From Diplodia intermedia (lineage: Eukaryota > Ascomycota > Dothideomycetes > Botryosphaeriales > Botryosphaeriaceae): a stretch of 64,000 nt of DNA. Below are positions 22,883 to 35,603 of the stretch, one piece after another. The stretch lies in the NCBI GenBank assembly GCA_021495925.1, contig JAKEKT010000103.1, positions 1 to 64,000 of the forward strand, given 5' to 3'. The stretch's first letter is position 1. Each line of letters begins with the position of its first letter. The translations under genes and the position numbers were made by a program. The notes beneath the pieces are model-generated. The model saw only the letters and a list, made by a program, of their open reading frames with translations. It made no database searches and was not told where the DNA came from.

Positions 22883-23932
22883 TACTACCCACGGAAGTAG
22901 GATGATCACAGCCCTGGCGTACGGCGGACGCTCCGAGGATTTGAGGCCGACACGGCATCCGGTTCGATCTGTCCTTCTCAACTCAAAGATGAAGCGAGGA
23001 GGGGCTGAAGATCTCAATCCTGTGGGTCTGCGTGTTTGAGGTTCGAGCGCACGCGCTTGCCTATACACGGCCAAGCCGAAACACATGCATTCACACGTCT
23101 CGAGCAGTTCGGAGTCTGGTTGACGGGGAACCGGGGAAGAAATGAATCCATCGCCGAAAAAAAAGTGGTAAACTCGATGCGTTGTCTTTGGCCGGTCATG
23201 CTTGATATATTTGATGTAAGTGCTCAGCGACGCCTCTCGTTACAAAAGGTCGCCCCCTTCACAGTATGAGTTGCAATCCAAGTATCGGTTTTGAAAGACT
23301 GGACCAATATGCGATCAATTCAGGACCGAGCATGCATATTTGCAGTGGAATTCGTGACGAAGGTCCGAGTATAACGCTGCTTTAGCCACGACTTCAGTGT
23401 GCATGTGAGTGACAGGGCACGGTATTTCTCCCCTCCGTTCTGCCTCATCCGCTCTGTGCTGGGAGAAGCGTTTGAGGGCGCGGCGCGGGTGTAGAACTAA
23501 GTTAAGGAAGTCGCGAGCCTGGCGTGCGGGCGGGCGGGCGGGCGGGTGTGCGAGGCGAAACGGCGGAGGATGTGTGTGAGGGAGGCGTTGAGCGCGGCTG
23601 GACCTCAGTCGCACTCTCACTTTTCCAGAAGTTCGGCTCTCACAGCACGCTCTCATGACCGCAGTTCCGAAGTGACTATGATCGCAAAGCTGCGGCAAAG
23701 CAAGCACCTGTCAAGTGACCCCAATTCTCCGTTCAACTTCCATAAAGTGGCGAGGAAAGTGTATCATTCAAAAGCAAGTCGGCAGGTTCACTGAGTCAGT
23801 CCAACAAAACCGCGGCCCGGTGAGATGCTCTCTGTGGTGCGGTGCTGAGCGGTTGTGGCTGGAGATGAGTGTTGGGAGATCTCGTTGACATGCCCGTGGG
23901 TATATAAGTCGCCAAAACCTCCTCCCCTTTCA
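22883..23932. other. Gene-free interval before the tRNA-like gene
   Basis: 1.05 kb with no convincing gene. It contains a GCGG tetranucleotide microsatellite at 23526-23547. The last 30 bases are the upstream region of the tRNA-like gene. Confidence 0.5.
23901..23907 (+). promoter_or_regulatory. TATA element upstream of the tRNA-like gene
   Basis: TATATAA ends 25 nt before the first base of the acceptor stem. Upstream TATA elements are known at tRNA genes of several fungi. Confidence 0.5.
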
Positions 23933-24048
23933 TCATCGCTAGCTCAGTGGTAGAGCGGCTTCTGACGTATCAAATAAGGCCTGGGCATAGCCTGTAACGG
24001 GTTGGTAGCGGTCGGAGGAGGACTTTGGGTTCGATTCCCGGGCGGTGA
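23933..24048 (+). tRNA. tRNA-like Pol III gene, probably intron-containing; anticodon not assignable
   Basis: The 5' TCATCGC pairs with 3' GCGGTGA (one G-T) as a 7-bp acceptor stem. TAGCTCAGTGGTAGAGC is a good A box and D arm; GGGTTCGATTCCC is a perfect B box within a T arm at 24025-24041. A run of five T at 24058-24062 would end Pol III transcription. The 116-nt length implies an intron of about 40-45 nt. However, the stretch after the D arm does not offer a normal anticodon loop: counting from the D stem puts G, not U, at position 33, with ACG next, and the 3' anticodon stem does not pair cleanly. It could be a tRNA pseudogene, a tRNA-derived element or a tRNA with an unusual intron. Confidence 0.55.
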
Positions 24049-24330
24049 CATATCATCTTTTTGCCTTTTAGTCCTCTTTTTTGCACCGCACGGAGAAATG
24101 CGTAGTTCATTATCGCAAGCAAAAAAGGCAGCGATTCGACCAGCCCTCGCCTATAACTACAGGGGAAGGAAGTGAAACAAGTAATGGTGTCAAGGTCACA
24201 TATCAATTTCATTGACGCCTCTACATACAGAGGCCCGTAGGTATAACCCATGAAAAGCAAATGGAGAAGAACAAGAAACACCGAAGTATTGAGCCAGATG
24301 ATCCCACTGGAAGGCGCGAATGCCCTCCCG

Positions 24331-27300
24331 TTAGAAACCAAATTTACTCTTCACCGCCCCCATCACCATCCCCCTCTTCTGCTTCGCCACGAACTTCTGT
24401 ACATCCGACGCGAAGCCCGCCGAGTTGTCCTGCAGCCTCTCCATGTTGTCGCCCATGATGTTCAGCTTCTCCGTACGCTCGTTCATCTGCCGCGACAAAT
24501 ACGCCCAGTAGCCTTCCTGACTGTTACTCCCGTCTGCCGCACCGACGCCGCCCGCAGCCGCAGCCGCCGACGACTCCGCCATATTTCTCCTGGAGGCACG
24601 CTCTTCCTCCAGGCGCTGGCGATCCTCGGCGCGCGCGGCCGCGATCTCGCGTTTAGACGGGGGCCGGTCGGGCCCGCCGATGAGCAGGTCGATGTCCTCG
24701 GGCGTGACATGCTGCGAGCCGCTGATCCATTGCATGTTGCTGATGGTCGGGCGGGGCGGGATCACCATATTGGGGTTGTAAAGCGCATCGTCATTCTTCT
24801 GGACGAGGTATTGACCGATGCCCCAGACGTTGATGAGGGCCATCTCCGCGGGACCAACCCAGCCAAGAATATCACCGGTGGCCGTGATGGTTGCGTTTGC
24901 GAAACGGCGGACATCCATAATGTGCGAGATATTGACCGACCCGATCTCTTTGAGAGCTGGGAGACTGTAGGCCTTGGCGCAGCCATCTCCGAAGAGGCCG
25001 ACGAGTGCGTAGCCTTGGTCCTCATAGCGGGTGACGGCAGCGTTGTCGCAGAGGAACTCATCCCAGGACTTATGGGCACCTTTGTTTGTTGCTGGCTTAA
25101 ACACGCGAGCACCGGACTGGGTGATGGCGACAAGCACACCATTGACCTTGGCACCTTCACGCAATCCGGCAAATGCTCGCTGCGTGGCGAAAGCAGGAGC
25201 CCCAGAGTCTGCGGAGATGGGAGCAATGCGGATTACCTTGTCATCGAGCATCACGGCGCCCATGAACTCGCATTTGTAGCGGCCGTCGGCACCAGGGAGC
25301 ATCTTGAACGTTGCGAGGTGGCCCAAGTTGGTGCCAACATGGAGCAGCGCACTGGAGAATTCATCGCCGTCAAGAGTCATGACCTACGACTATTAGCAGA
25401 CTTCCAAATTCGCACGGTGAGCATGACTTACACTGAATTCGATGGACGTAGGGTATTCCAGCTTCGGTGCGGCTGTCGCACTACTTCTCCGCAAACTCTT
25501 CCGTTTATCCGCTTTGATGAAATCTTGCAGACTGGCTTGGTAAATGAGAGCAGGCCCTCTCAGATCTATCACGGCTAGGCTTCCACCCTCGAAGCCAGCA
25601 GCAACAAAGCCAATGTCGGCCAATTTCAGGGCAGAAACAGGTCCATTTTGCTCATCTAGAAGAGTGAATGGAAGGAGACCCTCCTTTAGAGCAGGATCAC
25701 GTCGCGAAACGATGTTGGTAAGTGCCTTTGGCGTGTTAGGATCCGGCGGAGTCGGTTCTGTGCCAACCTTTGGATTTGTACCCCAGCGGAACACGACGAG
25801 TTCGCCGCTGCGAAGGCCCACGGCCAATTCGCCGGTAGCCCCAGCCAAGGATAGCTTTGTAACCTCAATACCCTCTTGCCTTCCCACAGCACGAGCGCAG
25901 TCTGCTTGGAGAGCAGCTTCGTTTTCGATTTCGTCGCCGTGGCCGGCATCCCATAACCGGATGGTACCGTCTGCATGGGCCGTCTGGACAACATTACGGT
26001 TCTCAAAACGTTTAAGAGGGTGCTTGGCTGCGACACCACCTTGCACTATTGCCGGACCATGGGAGCGAGTCTCGGTCATTCCAAGCCATCTGGTCCGCTC
26101 GATGGGAGCAAGAGCAAAGTGATTGATGAATGGATGGATGAAAGTCAAAGAAGGATGAAGTTGGTTCGTAGGCGTGACAGGTAGACCGCTAGGGAAGCTC
26201 AAAGTTATAATCTCTCCGGAAGAGAGCAAGGCAAGAACGGCAATCGGGTCTTGCGCGCCTCCGAAGTGAGGCGAGCTACGGGGTATCAAACAAAAATCAA
26301 CAACATCAGCATTGGGAGGCGTTGGAAGGATTCGTTGGCGCTTGGGGTTCTCGAAGTGCTCGGCAAGAATTTGCCAAGATGATGTCTGATAAACCGGAGT
26401 TCTGCCTAACTCGAAAAAGTTCAGGCCCTTCGTAGGCAGAGTTGTAGGAGCACCGCCTGCAACCAAGATGCCGGTGTCATCCGGGTCCTGGTTTGCACAC
26501 CAAGCAATGCGAAAGATTGGTACCTTTACAGCAAAGGTTTCGGGGGTGACGCCGGCAGTAGCAGAACCAGCGCCAGGTAAGTTGACGTTCGTGTCCTGAA
26601 GGGTCCTGGCCATGATAATGCGGCTGTTCTTGGGGTCCTTGCCATCCTTCGGGTCCCAGATGACAAGACTGCTGTCCTCATGGCCGGTCAAGATGAAAGT
26701 TCCAGTGGGATGCCACACAGCCTGGGTCAACCTGGGGCTCCTCGCCATGCTAACGGAGTTTGGGTCCGAGTCACCGCCAGGTGCACCCTGTGGAAGATGG
26801 TAGTGGAAGAACTTCGTAGGCGCGTTCTGCTTGAACGAGTATATGACCGCGCCATTATTGTACCCGATCAACAGCTTTCCAATGTCGCGAGGGTGGAACG
26901 ACAGCGTGACAACCGGCGAGATGCGAGCACGGGTGTCGTATTCTTTCCAGAAGTATGGTATCCGGAAAGGTGCCAAGTATTCGCGGTCTAGGTCGTAGAC
27001 AAGGACGTCGCCTAAATAACGATCAGCATGCCGCAAACATCACCTCACCGCAAGCAACTGACCGTTTTGCATCCCCAGCATCGCATAGTCGATGGATGGG
27101 TCGGTGTGCAAGGCCGTCACAGTGCCGGGAGGCGAGTACGACCGCACCAGCTTCTTGGTCTCCAACGAAAATATGGAGAGATCATGTTTGGAATCCAAGC
27201 AAACGAGCTTGTCGGCGCAGAACTGGAGTTCCTCGACGGAGGCTTTGGTGGGCAGCTGGAACACGACGCTCACGCGGCCTTCGCCGAATACATAGATCTG

Positions 27301-27542
27301 ACCGCGGCCGAACTGCGTGTCTTTCGTTCCGACGGCGAGGAGCGACTGGATAGGGTCGAAGGCGAGCTTTGCGACTTGAGAGTTGATGCCGTAGCGGCGG
27401 ATCTGCGCAACGCGTAAGTCAGGCATGCAGGTACCAGGTCGAAGAGGCAACAGACGTCGTCTATCTGGAAGTGATCGGGGGTGAGGCCTGCGGAGAGATC
27501 GTTCTGGATGCCCGCCTGCTTGCCGCGCAGGAGGTGAGCCAT
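24331..27542 (-). CDS. SRO7: Sro7/tomosyn/Lgl-family exocytosis regulator
   Basis: WD40 double-propeller protein that binds Sec9-type SNAREs and Rab Sec4 and promotes docking of secretory vesicles at the growing tip. Exons: 27456-27542, 27063-27402, 25432-27011 and 24331-25383, giving 1,019 aa; introns are 53, 51 and 48 nt. The start MAHLLRGKQAGIQNDLSAGL and then, across the first junction, IRRYGINSQVAKLAFDP are typical of the fungal family. WD-type blocks include LAVGTKDTQFGRGQIYVFGE, GTFILTGHEDSSLVIWDP and TIRLWDAGHGDE. The C-terminus (MGDNMERLQDNSAGFASDV then AKQKRGMVMG) resembles an R-SNARE motif with no membrane anchor, as in tomosyn. All four exons join in frame. Confidence 0.92.
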
Positions 27543-28033
27543 GGTGTACGGCGGAGCATCGAGGTGGGCGGGAAGGTTGGGTTGCGAAGGCCGGCGTGGA
27601 AATCAAGAGAGCTGGAGTGCAAGGAGCACTTGGCGGGGCGCAGGGCGGCAGCGGCGCGGGGTCCCTGAAACGTCATGCCCTCGCGTCGCCCAGGCGGCTG
27701 ATCGGCATGCCGGCAAACACGGCCAACAACATCGTGCACCTTTTAGCAATCTATGCAACTGGCAATGTATGCTCCGCACAAGCTGCTTTCAGGGGATTTT
27801 GTCACTATAGCTCGCCAGATCGCCCACATCGCCGCAACCCGCCGTCTGTCAAATTGAATTTCATAATCTATCAGTGCAAACTCGTGTCCCATAGGCGAGG
27901 TATTTCATGCAAAAAGTCAAACCTCATGGCGCCATGCAAGGACCGCGCACCCGCCCTTTTTACTTCTAATCCCAAATCACACCGCTGCTAGCCAAGCCCT
28001 TGGATATTCCATACTGTGCAGCTCAATGCCCGT
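27543..28033. other. Upstream of SRO7, downstream of ASF1
   Basis: 491 bases between two minus-strand genes. It contains the SRO7 promoter; I see no TATA box or other gene. Confidence 0.5.
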
Positions 28034-29004
28034 CTAGTGGACCATGACATCGTTTTGTGCGGCCATGTGTTGTTGCTTGTTCTTCGAATCGTCGTCCATC
28101 TCCATGTCGTCGTCGCCACCGCCCTCCATCTCGTCGTCCTCTTCGTCCTCGCTGCTCTCGCCCTCGATGTCCTCGGAGCCGGCGTCAGAGGCGTCATCAT
28201 CGTCCTTGGCCGGGCCAGTGGTGTCGTCAGCCCCACCCATCTCCTCGTCCTCGCCGTCAGCCTTGACCTCTTCTTCCTCCTCGAGATCCTCATCCGCAGC
28301 ATAGGCCTCCTCGTCGTCGTTGGCCAGGTCGGCATCGGGCTGGTCGGGCGGGAATTCAGCGGGCGCACTCTCTTCGGAGTCCCTGGTGAAAGGTCAGCAA
28401 CACGAACGCGGCCAGGCAGCAAACTGGCATGACGCACCACTTGATAGCAAAGCGCGTGACCCTAGGCTTCTCAGCCAGGATGTTGCGGCGAACCTTCTCA
28501 ATGACGGGCTTCGCAGGCGGCTCAGCGATCAAAGCCTCGTCCGTGTACTCGTTGTTGACATAGTATCCCACACGCACAAACTCCCTGCCATCATAGCTGC
28601 AGGTGAGGAGGATGACAGTGACGCCGAGGATTTCGTTGTTCGGGATGCGCGAGAGGTTCGGCGGGTCGGCCTCGAAGACGAACTTGTTCACGCCGACAGG
28701 AATGGGGCCGACGAGGAGGGAGTCGAGCTCTTGGTCGTGCTCGGAACTACGGGCGATAGTGTTAGCGGTCGCATCATGGAGCAGTAGAGGTGGGCATCAT
28801 ACGAAGTCGCGGAGCCAACGTAGGTGAGCTTCCACTCCAAATCTGCCAGAATGTGAGCGAGAGCGCACGCTGGAGGGCTCCGGGTTGACGCATACCCGAC
28901 TTCAGCTGCTCGACGCACTCAAAGGTGATCTCGAACTCGTAGGGCGCGGTGAAGGGCGCGGGAGTGTTGCGGACGTCGACGTTCAGCAAAGACACGACCG
29001 ACAT
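28034..29004 (-). CDS. ASF1: Histone H3-H4 chaperone ASF1
   Basis: Chaperone that delivers H3-H4 dimers for replication-coupled and other nucleosome assembly. Exons: 28896-29004, 28803-28842, 28438-28746 and 28034-28382, giving 268 aa; introns are 53, 56 and 55 nt, and exon 2 is only 40 nt. The immunoglobulin-like core reads MSVVSLLNVDVRNTPAPF, EITFECVEQLKS, DLEWKLTYVGSATS, DQELDSLLVGPIPVG, NEILGVTVILLTCSYDGREF and RVGYYVNNEY, nearly as in yeast. After about residue 155 comes a long acidic tail of Asp and Glu, as in fungal Asf1. The end is QHMAAQNDVMVH. An ACGCGT (MCB-type) palindrome lies 213 nt upstream of the ATG. Confidence 0.96.
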
Positions 29005-31702
29005 CTTGACGGATGCGAAACTGGTAGCAGAAAGAAATGGGTTCGAGGATTGTAGAAGCTGCTGAGTTTGAGTCTGTTGTGGATGTGGATGCAGTGGAAT
29101 GCAGTGTTGTCGGGTGAGGAAGAGGACGTGGAGGACGAAGCGCGCGAATGTTTATGGCCGAAGAGCTGGCGGCGGCACTGGTGGTGGACGGAGCGATCCT
29201 GGCTATTCTGGGCGCGACGCGTCTCTGAGCTGGTCGCGTCGAATCGTGTAATCACGCGCCATAGCAATTATTGATTGCGCCCGTCCGCAACCTCTTATAG
29301 GCCTGCAGGAAACGACTAGCTGCGGCCATGGAGCGAGAGCAAACGGATCCTCCAATGAACGACCACTTGAGGCTCGATATTATATCCTCTCATCCCCGCA
29401 AAATATTTTCCACGTGACTTCGTGGCCAAACCAGCGGATTCCAGTCCATGCGTTGCGGCCGGACCCCTCCATTCTCTCGCAAGGCGCTCAGTCACATAAA
29501 CAAGGTCTGCTGCGTAAGGGTCCGAACGTCTGGGGGCCACTATGCAAGCTGTCACTTGTCTCGAGCATTCCGACCAATTGATCCAACACCCTTAGTTGAC
29601 TGGACGATCATCTAGTTGACAGGCCCCACTTTAAAAGGTACAGTAAGTGCGCTGCCACAGCCCCAGGCCGAAAACGTACACCACTTCAGAACAAGGCTAG
29701 CTTCTTAAAATGTAGAGCATACTGGCCCCGGAATCCGTCGTACCGAATTGAAGGTTTGTCGGGATGTAGCTACTTCTCCCGACCACCACTTGTCTTGCTC
29801 TGGCTGTTGCCTGCCCCTTCTACGTAGGAAGCCAAGAATAGCCACTGCTTCTTCTTTAATGCATCTTTGCGCGCTGTCGATCAATGACAAATAAACACAT
29901 CATCCTTACTAATATTGACCTGTCACAGAGCTAATCCGTTGTGTATGCCCTATGAAAGGTGCTTAGCTAACCACGGCGTCTGTCATGACCGTTACACAAC
30001 AGTATGACTACTGATACACAGCATATGCTGTCTATTACCGGTGGCCTTTGCGCAGATGATTAGGTCTCGATGTCGCGGGATCAGAACAATTGAATCCTTG
30101 CGGTCTTGGAGCACTGACCACCTTCCTTTTTCGTTTGCTACGGCACCGAACTTGACATGCTCGCTGGGGATCTTCGTTCGTATGTCTGAATACGTTCCGG
30201 ACAATGTCGGGGAGATACAAATAACTCCACCGGTCTCTCGGCTAAGTCTCAATTTTAGACCTGAGGCATTGTCGCAACTTACCGGGAGGCAAAGAACGGT
30301 ATGCCAAGATAAACCCCGAGCATACAGTACCGGGTGCCGAGCTCCGAATCAGGAACACCCGCGGCAAATGGGGGGTACACAGTAGATGCGTGCCCAAACC
30401 CGGTAGTGCCATGTGGGTGGCGTAGTTATATTAGGCTGGCGATATGACAGCATACATAGCCGAAAGTCAGTGCAGAACAGTGACTGCCGGTGGAGAAAGC
30501 GGCAGTGCAACGGGCTCCAGTTTTGTCGATACGGCTATCAAGCGCGGGACGGGTGTAGATCGGGAGGCGCATGTGCACGAATTCTTTGGACAACGCAAGG
30601 CGCAGGGTGCCTAGGCTGCCTTGTGGCGTGGCGCTCACGCGGATGTCCGGCAGCATAGGCTATGCGCCGTTGTGGTGTTGGTGACGGAGCCCCTTTAACG
30701 AAGCCGGTTCAACGCCCCAATATTGCAATCATTTGCCCGACGCACAATTTGCCGGCCCAGGCTATTGGGCATGTCGGCAAGCCTGGCCTCCAATAACACG
30801 TGGAGTCAGTGGCCAGCTCGCGCAGCTCCAAGCAGATCGTCGCATTCGTGTTGTGCTCGGGTCCAGGGTACACAGCCTCATCGGCGTCGCAGGCTGGGAA
30901 ACAACGGGCTGCTGGGTCGGGCAGCGGTGCGTGCCGGGGGCACCTGGGCGAACAGCGGGTGCTTCTCGAAGCTCTGCGCTGCAGAAACCGGTTCCGGATC
31001 GGCACTGTCGCTGCCGTGTGCGTGTCTTGTGGGTGCTTGGGTGTGGCCTGGTGTGGCGGCCCAATGGCCTTGCGGCTTGCGGCTCGCGGCGGGAGAAGCA
31101 GGAAACAGGCGGGCCGCGGGCTGCGAGCATGCGCAGGCTTACCTGAGCCGGGAACTAAGCGTGAAACAAGAGCTTGACTGCGGCGAATGGAGCGCGCTTT
31201 GTGCTGCTCAGCCGCGCGCGGAACGATCAGCTCCCTACCCAGCTGACGTTTGCTAATATATCGCGACAGCGGCCGTGCGCGCAGGCAGAGACAGTCAGCG
31301 CCGTCCATATTATTGAGTTGTCCTGCACCGCGTGCCATTTTTGTCGCGCAGACAGCCGCAGCGCTCCCGCCGTTGCCTGCTGCTGTGTTTGTGCTCGTGG
31401 TAAGTCCGCTCTGGAGGGGCTGCCCGCGCTAGAGCGTCGGCGTCGCCATCCAGTCGCCAGCACGCCCGCGCTTTTCTCACCCTCTTCCCACCTCCGCTTC
31501 TCATGCCTTCCTCTTCACTGCAGCTCTTCACACGCGCAAGGCCGGACCGCACGGGCATACCGCCACATTCCCACGACCGAGGAGGCTGACTGCGACCCGA
31601 TCCAGAATTTCCGCCGGGCTGAGCACCAGAACCATCAAGCGCCGCTTCCCTCCACTTCCGGAGTCTTGCGCCCCCCAGCTTCCCGCCCGCGCCTAAGCAA
31701 GC
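29005..31702. other. Gene-free interval between ASF1 and SKT5
   Basis: 2.7 kb between divergent genes. Near ASF1 there is ACGCGT at 29217-29222. Frames open in the GC-rich part around 30700-31300 on both strands at once, so I treat them as base-composition artefacts. The last ~300 bases are pyrimidine-rich and likely hold the SKT5 5' UTR. I see no RNA gene or repeat. Confidence 0.5.
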
Positions 31703-34265
31703 ATGAGCTACCAGCAGCCGCATCCCCACGCCAATAACTTTGGGCTCGCTGCCACCTTCGTTCCCGGCGGCACCGACGACTACTACCTCCCCCCGCAGCC
31801 CGAAGTCGTCTCTCCCGCCCCGCAGCGCGTCATGCAAGAAGACGTCGACCAGATCCAGAACCAAGTCGCCCACATGGAACTCGAGGCAAACGGCGCCCCC
31901 TACCCACCACGTGGCAGCAGCGTGCTGTCGAACGGCTCCAACGGCTCGCACTACAGACAAGGCGATTATTCGCAGTACGGAATGGCGACCGCCGACCTCC
32001 CCAACTTTTCGCATTTCCCCAAGCTCGTGAACCCGCCGCCGAACATCCCGCCGAACGACGATGAGAAGGAACAAATACTGGAGCAGGCGCGCATGGGCGT
32101 GCTCAACTCCAACGACCCGGAGATGCAGCTGGCATGGGCCCAGGATTCGCTTACCTGGGTCGATGCCTCCATGGTGCATGCTGAGCGCATCTACTCGGAG
32201 CAGGCCCGTCCGCCCACGCCCGCTGTCGAGCATCAGCTGCGCATGGACGCCATGAACATTGTCCAATTCCTCGCTGACCAGCACCATCCACGCGCCGAGT
32301 TCATGCGCGGAATGTGGCTCGAGTTCGGCAAGTTTGGCATGCGTGTCGACAAGAAAGAGGCTTTTCGCAGCTACTCGCGCGCTGCCGACAAAGGTTACTA
32401 TCGCGCCGAGTACCGGATAGGCATGCTCTTCGAACAATCCAATGACCCGGTCAAGGCGCTTGTACACTACAAGCGGGGTGCCGATGCGGGGGATTCGGCC
32501 TCAAACTACGTATGTCCCTTTGCGCTGGTGGGGCAGCGGCTCGTATCGCTAACGTCCGTGTAGAGACTGGGCATGATGACCCTGCTTGGTCAGAACGGGC
32601 AGCCGCAGGACTACGCGAAGGGTCTGCAGCTCATCAAGCATGCGGCCAGCACCGCCGATGAAAACGCACCGCAGGGTGCTTACGTAGGTGTCACAGACGT
32701 GGGGTTGAAAGCTGCAAGCTAACTTTCGGTAGGTTCTCGGAATGCTCCAGGCACGCGAACTTCCGCAGATCACGGTTCCGGAGATCTATCTCCCCTATGA
32801 CGAAAAGTCGGCGAAGATCAACATCGAGAAGGCGGCGTTTCTCGGCTTCGCGAAGGCGCAGCTGAAGATGGGATCCGCCTATGAGCTGTGCACCTTGGGT
32901 TGTGATTTCAACCCCGCGCTTTCGCTACACTACAATGCGCTAGCAGCGCGGCAGGGTGAGCCAGAGGCTGACATGGCCATTAGCAAATGGTTCCTCTGTG
33001 GCTATGAAGGTGTCTTCCAGAAGAACGAGGAGTTGGCATTCACGTATGCCGAACGCGCTGCCGAGTCCGGCCTCGCCACCGCTGAATTCGCCCTCGGATA
33101 TTTCCACGAAATCGGCGTCCATTTGCCTGTCAACCTGGAGAAGGCTATGGAATGGTACGAGAGAGCCGCCAAGTCCGGCAACAAAGATGCCATCTCTCGG
33201 CTGGAGAACATCCAAGTCAACAGGACGCTCTCGAAGAAGGATCATGAGAAGGTTGCCATCAACAAGATCAGGTCTCAATACGGTTCGAAGAAGGGCCAAA
33301 GACCGGACAGATTCAGGCAGTCGCAGGCTGCTCCGATGCCCACCATCTCAGACTCGGTACCTCAGTCGCCTCTTCAGTCGCCCACCAATGGTCGTCCGCC
33401 CCGTGCTTCCTCCGCTGCTCCTTACCCTCTCGAAGACAGGCCGCCGACCATTGCTCCTTACGACCGACCAGCCTCTGCTGCCCCTTATCCAATGGACAAT
33501 GGCCCGCCAAACCTTGGAGCAAGCATGCCTGGGCCACGCCCAACTTCGGCTTTCAACATGATACCACCTGGCCCTGGTGCTCCTGGTGCCCCCGCGGGGA
33601 GATTGCCGCCACAAGGGTACAACTACGGACCTCCTCGACCTCACACCAGTGTCGACTCCATGAGTCCTACTGGTCCTCACCCAGGACGGAAGCCTGTCAG
33701 CGGGCCGGGTGCACGCATTTCTTCCGGCCCTCCTGGACCCGGCGGCTACCGTCAGCCTGGAGGCCCAAGTGTCGATCATCCCGAACAGCATTACACGCCT
33801 CCACCTCCGTCCGCTGGTCGTCCGCCTTCCTTGCAAGGACCCAACAAGCTGCAGAAGCAGCCCACGGTGCAAGACATCGGGTTTCAGGCGCCTATCGAAC
33901 AGAAGAAGCCTATGCAGCTGCCTGCTGGTTACGAACGTGCTTCCACTGCATCCACGGTGCCTGCCGCAGGACCCCCAATGATCCCCGCTCCCCGAACTTC
34001 TGGTGTTGGTGGTAGGCCAGGCAGCTCGGGTAGACCAGAGCCGCAGAAGAGCGACTCCGCGCCGCCGAGGCAGAGTCAGCAGCCGCAGCCTCCTAAGCAA
34101 GCTGCGCCTAAGCCTGCAGCAACGGCGCCACCACCGGGCAAGGGTCCGAAGACATTCGATGAAATGGGTGTGCCGAAGGTCAAGAACGACCAGGACTGCG
34201 TAAGTTACACTTTTCCGCCCCTTGTTGCGTTTGACATGCTAATGACGCCGCAGATTGTCATGTAG
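31703..34265 (+). CDS. SKT5: Chitin synthase III activator Skt5/Chs4 (Sel1 repeats, CaaX box)
   Basis: Membrane-attached activator that recruits and stimulates chitin synthase III. Exons: 31703-32509, 32564-32683, 32733-34199 and 34254-34265, giving 801 aa. Introns are 54, 49 and 54 nt. Sel1-like repeats run from about residue 200 to 490 (FLADQHHPRAEFMRGMWLEF, YRAEYRIGMLFEQ, AKAQLKMGSAYELC, ATAEFALGYFHEIG). A long Pro/Ser/Gly-rich region follows. The last exon encodes only IVM and stop; joined to the preceding Cys it makes a CIVM CaaX box, the prenylation signal expected of Chs4 proteins. The last intron is a multiple of three and open in frame, so retention gives the same last residues without the Cys in place. 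This is discussed as a finding. Confidence 0.95.
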
Positions 34266-35603
34266 ATATCAAAAACGACCAAAACCACTATACATTGCTG
34301 CATTGATACCACACACTACCAAGGGGATATATGGAGAATGGGGAAACTACTTTTTGATCGCTTGTTCGATTTCTTGGGACGATTTGTTTTGTTCTTCTTC
34401 TTCTTCTTGCACTTTGATTTCATCCTTCTCGAAACTGTCTGTTTGCATAGCGCCGCGAATGAATTGCAGAGGAAGGGGTTTTGTTTTGCTCAACACCTAG
34501 GGCACCAATTTGATTGCTTTCATTGTATAACTTCTTATTCTAAGGAAGAGATGGCCCGATGTTTCCTGTATCACCCTGATTGTAGAAGACTTTGACGCTT
34601 GATTGGATACGAATTGTAACTGAGTTCAGAGCGGAGCTTCAAACCATCCAAAACTTATGAAGACACGAATAGTTGATCAAAGTTAAACCTTATGACATAA
34701 TTGATTGAATACATTGCATTGAGTCGTTAGTGCCGAGCTAGTTTAGGAGCGTTCAGCAGAAGACAAAAGCGTCCCAACCACCCTGGTTCCATTTCGGAAG
34801 CACGCTACGTCGTTGCAGAAAGTTAAGATGTCAGGGAGAAAAGAGGGCACATATATCAATACAGCCCCGTCCACCGCCGTCGGGTAGAAGCAGCAGCCAC
34901 AGCAGCAGTCGACAAACGGAATCTATCCTATTCGCACCTCGGTTTCCCTCGTCCCGTCGAAATTTGGTGGCGATGATGGTGGTGAAGCGGCTGAGATGTT
35001 GGATTAGTACGCGTAGAAGAGAAGAAAAGCCATTGAAAGATGCAGGCTTTGATCAGAAGGGGGGTTGCAGTAGAGTGGAAATTTTGTTGTGATAATACTA
35101 TCAATCCTGCGCAAAAGCCAATCTGAACGCTATTATGCTCAATTGAGTGGCCACGAGTACTTGGAGAGACATATGCAAGAGAGATTTAGAGTTATGTATG
35201 CTTCTTGACTTCGGCGGCCTTGCGGCTGGATCCCATGGTCCAGCGCCTGTGTTCAGGAAATATCCGGAGCGAGCAACGCCATGAATCATCCGGTCAGCTT
35301 TCTATCTTTTTGCAGAACACGAGACGGAGCATGGACAGAAGCGACTGCTACATACACAGCCCCTAGTATGACGTCATCCAGCCTTTATCATGTAAAGGCC
35401 GCGTCACTCCGTAACCCACTTCTACAATCCACCTCCAGAGAAGCGTGGCTTTCAGCAGTCGACTCCACGAATATTTTCCCCCGTGGTTCTGCAACTCCTA
35501 ACCGACGCCGTTTCGAAAACACGGAAAAAGGTTCGTCGTCCAGAAACCCGATCGTCGACAGCGAAACATTAAGATTTACCAAAGTTCCTGTTTGAAGACG
35601 AGA
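34266..35603. other. Gene-free interval 3' of SKT5
   Basis: 1.3 kb including the SKT5 3' UTR. A TTC run lies near 34393-34408. I found no supported gene or RNA. Confidence 0.5.

Noticed and set aside
23933..24048. Assigning the tRNA-like gene as Arg(ACG)
   Set aside because: Simple counting gives ACG at 34-36, but position 33 would be G and the anticodon stem is not paired well.
31310..32467. 385-codon minus-strand frame opposite SKT5
   Set aside because: Shadow of SKT5 exon 1 and its upstream region; no splice or domain support.
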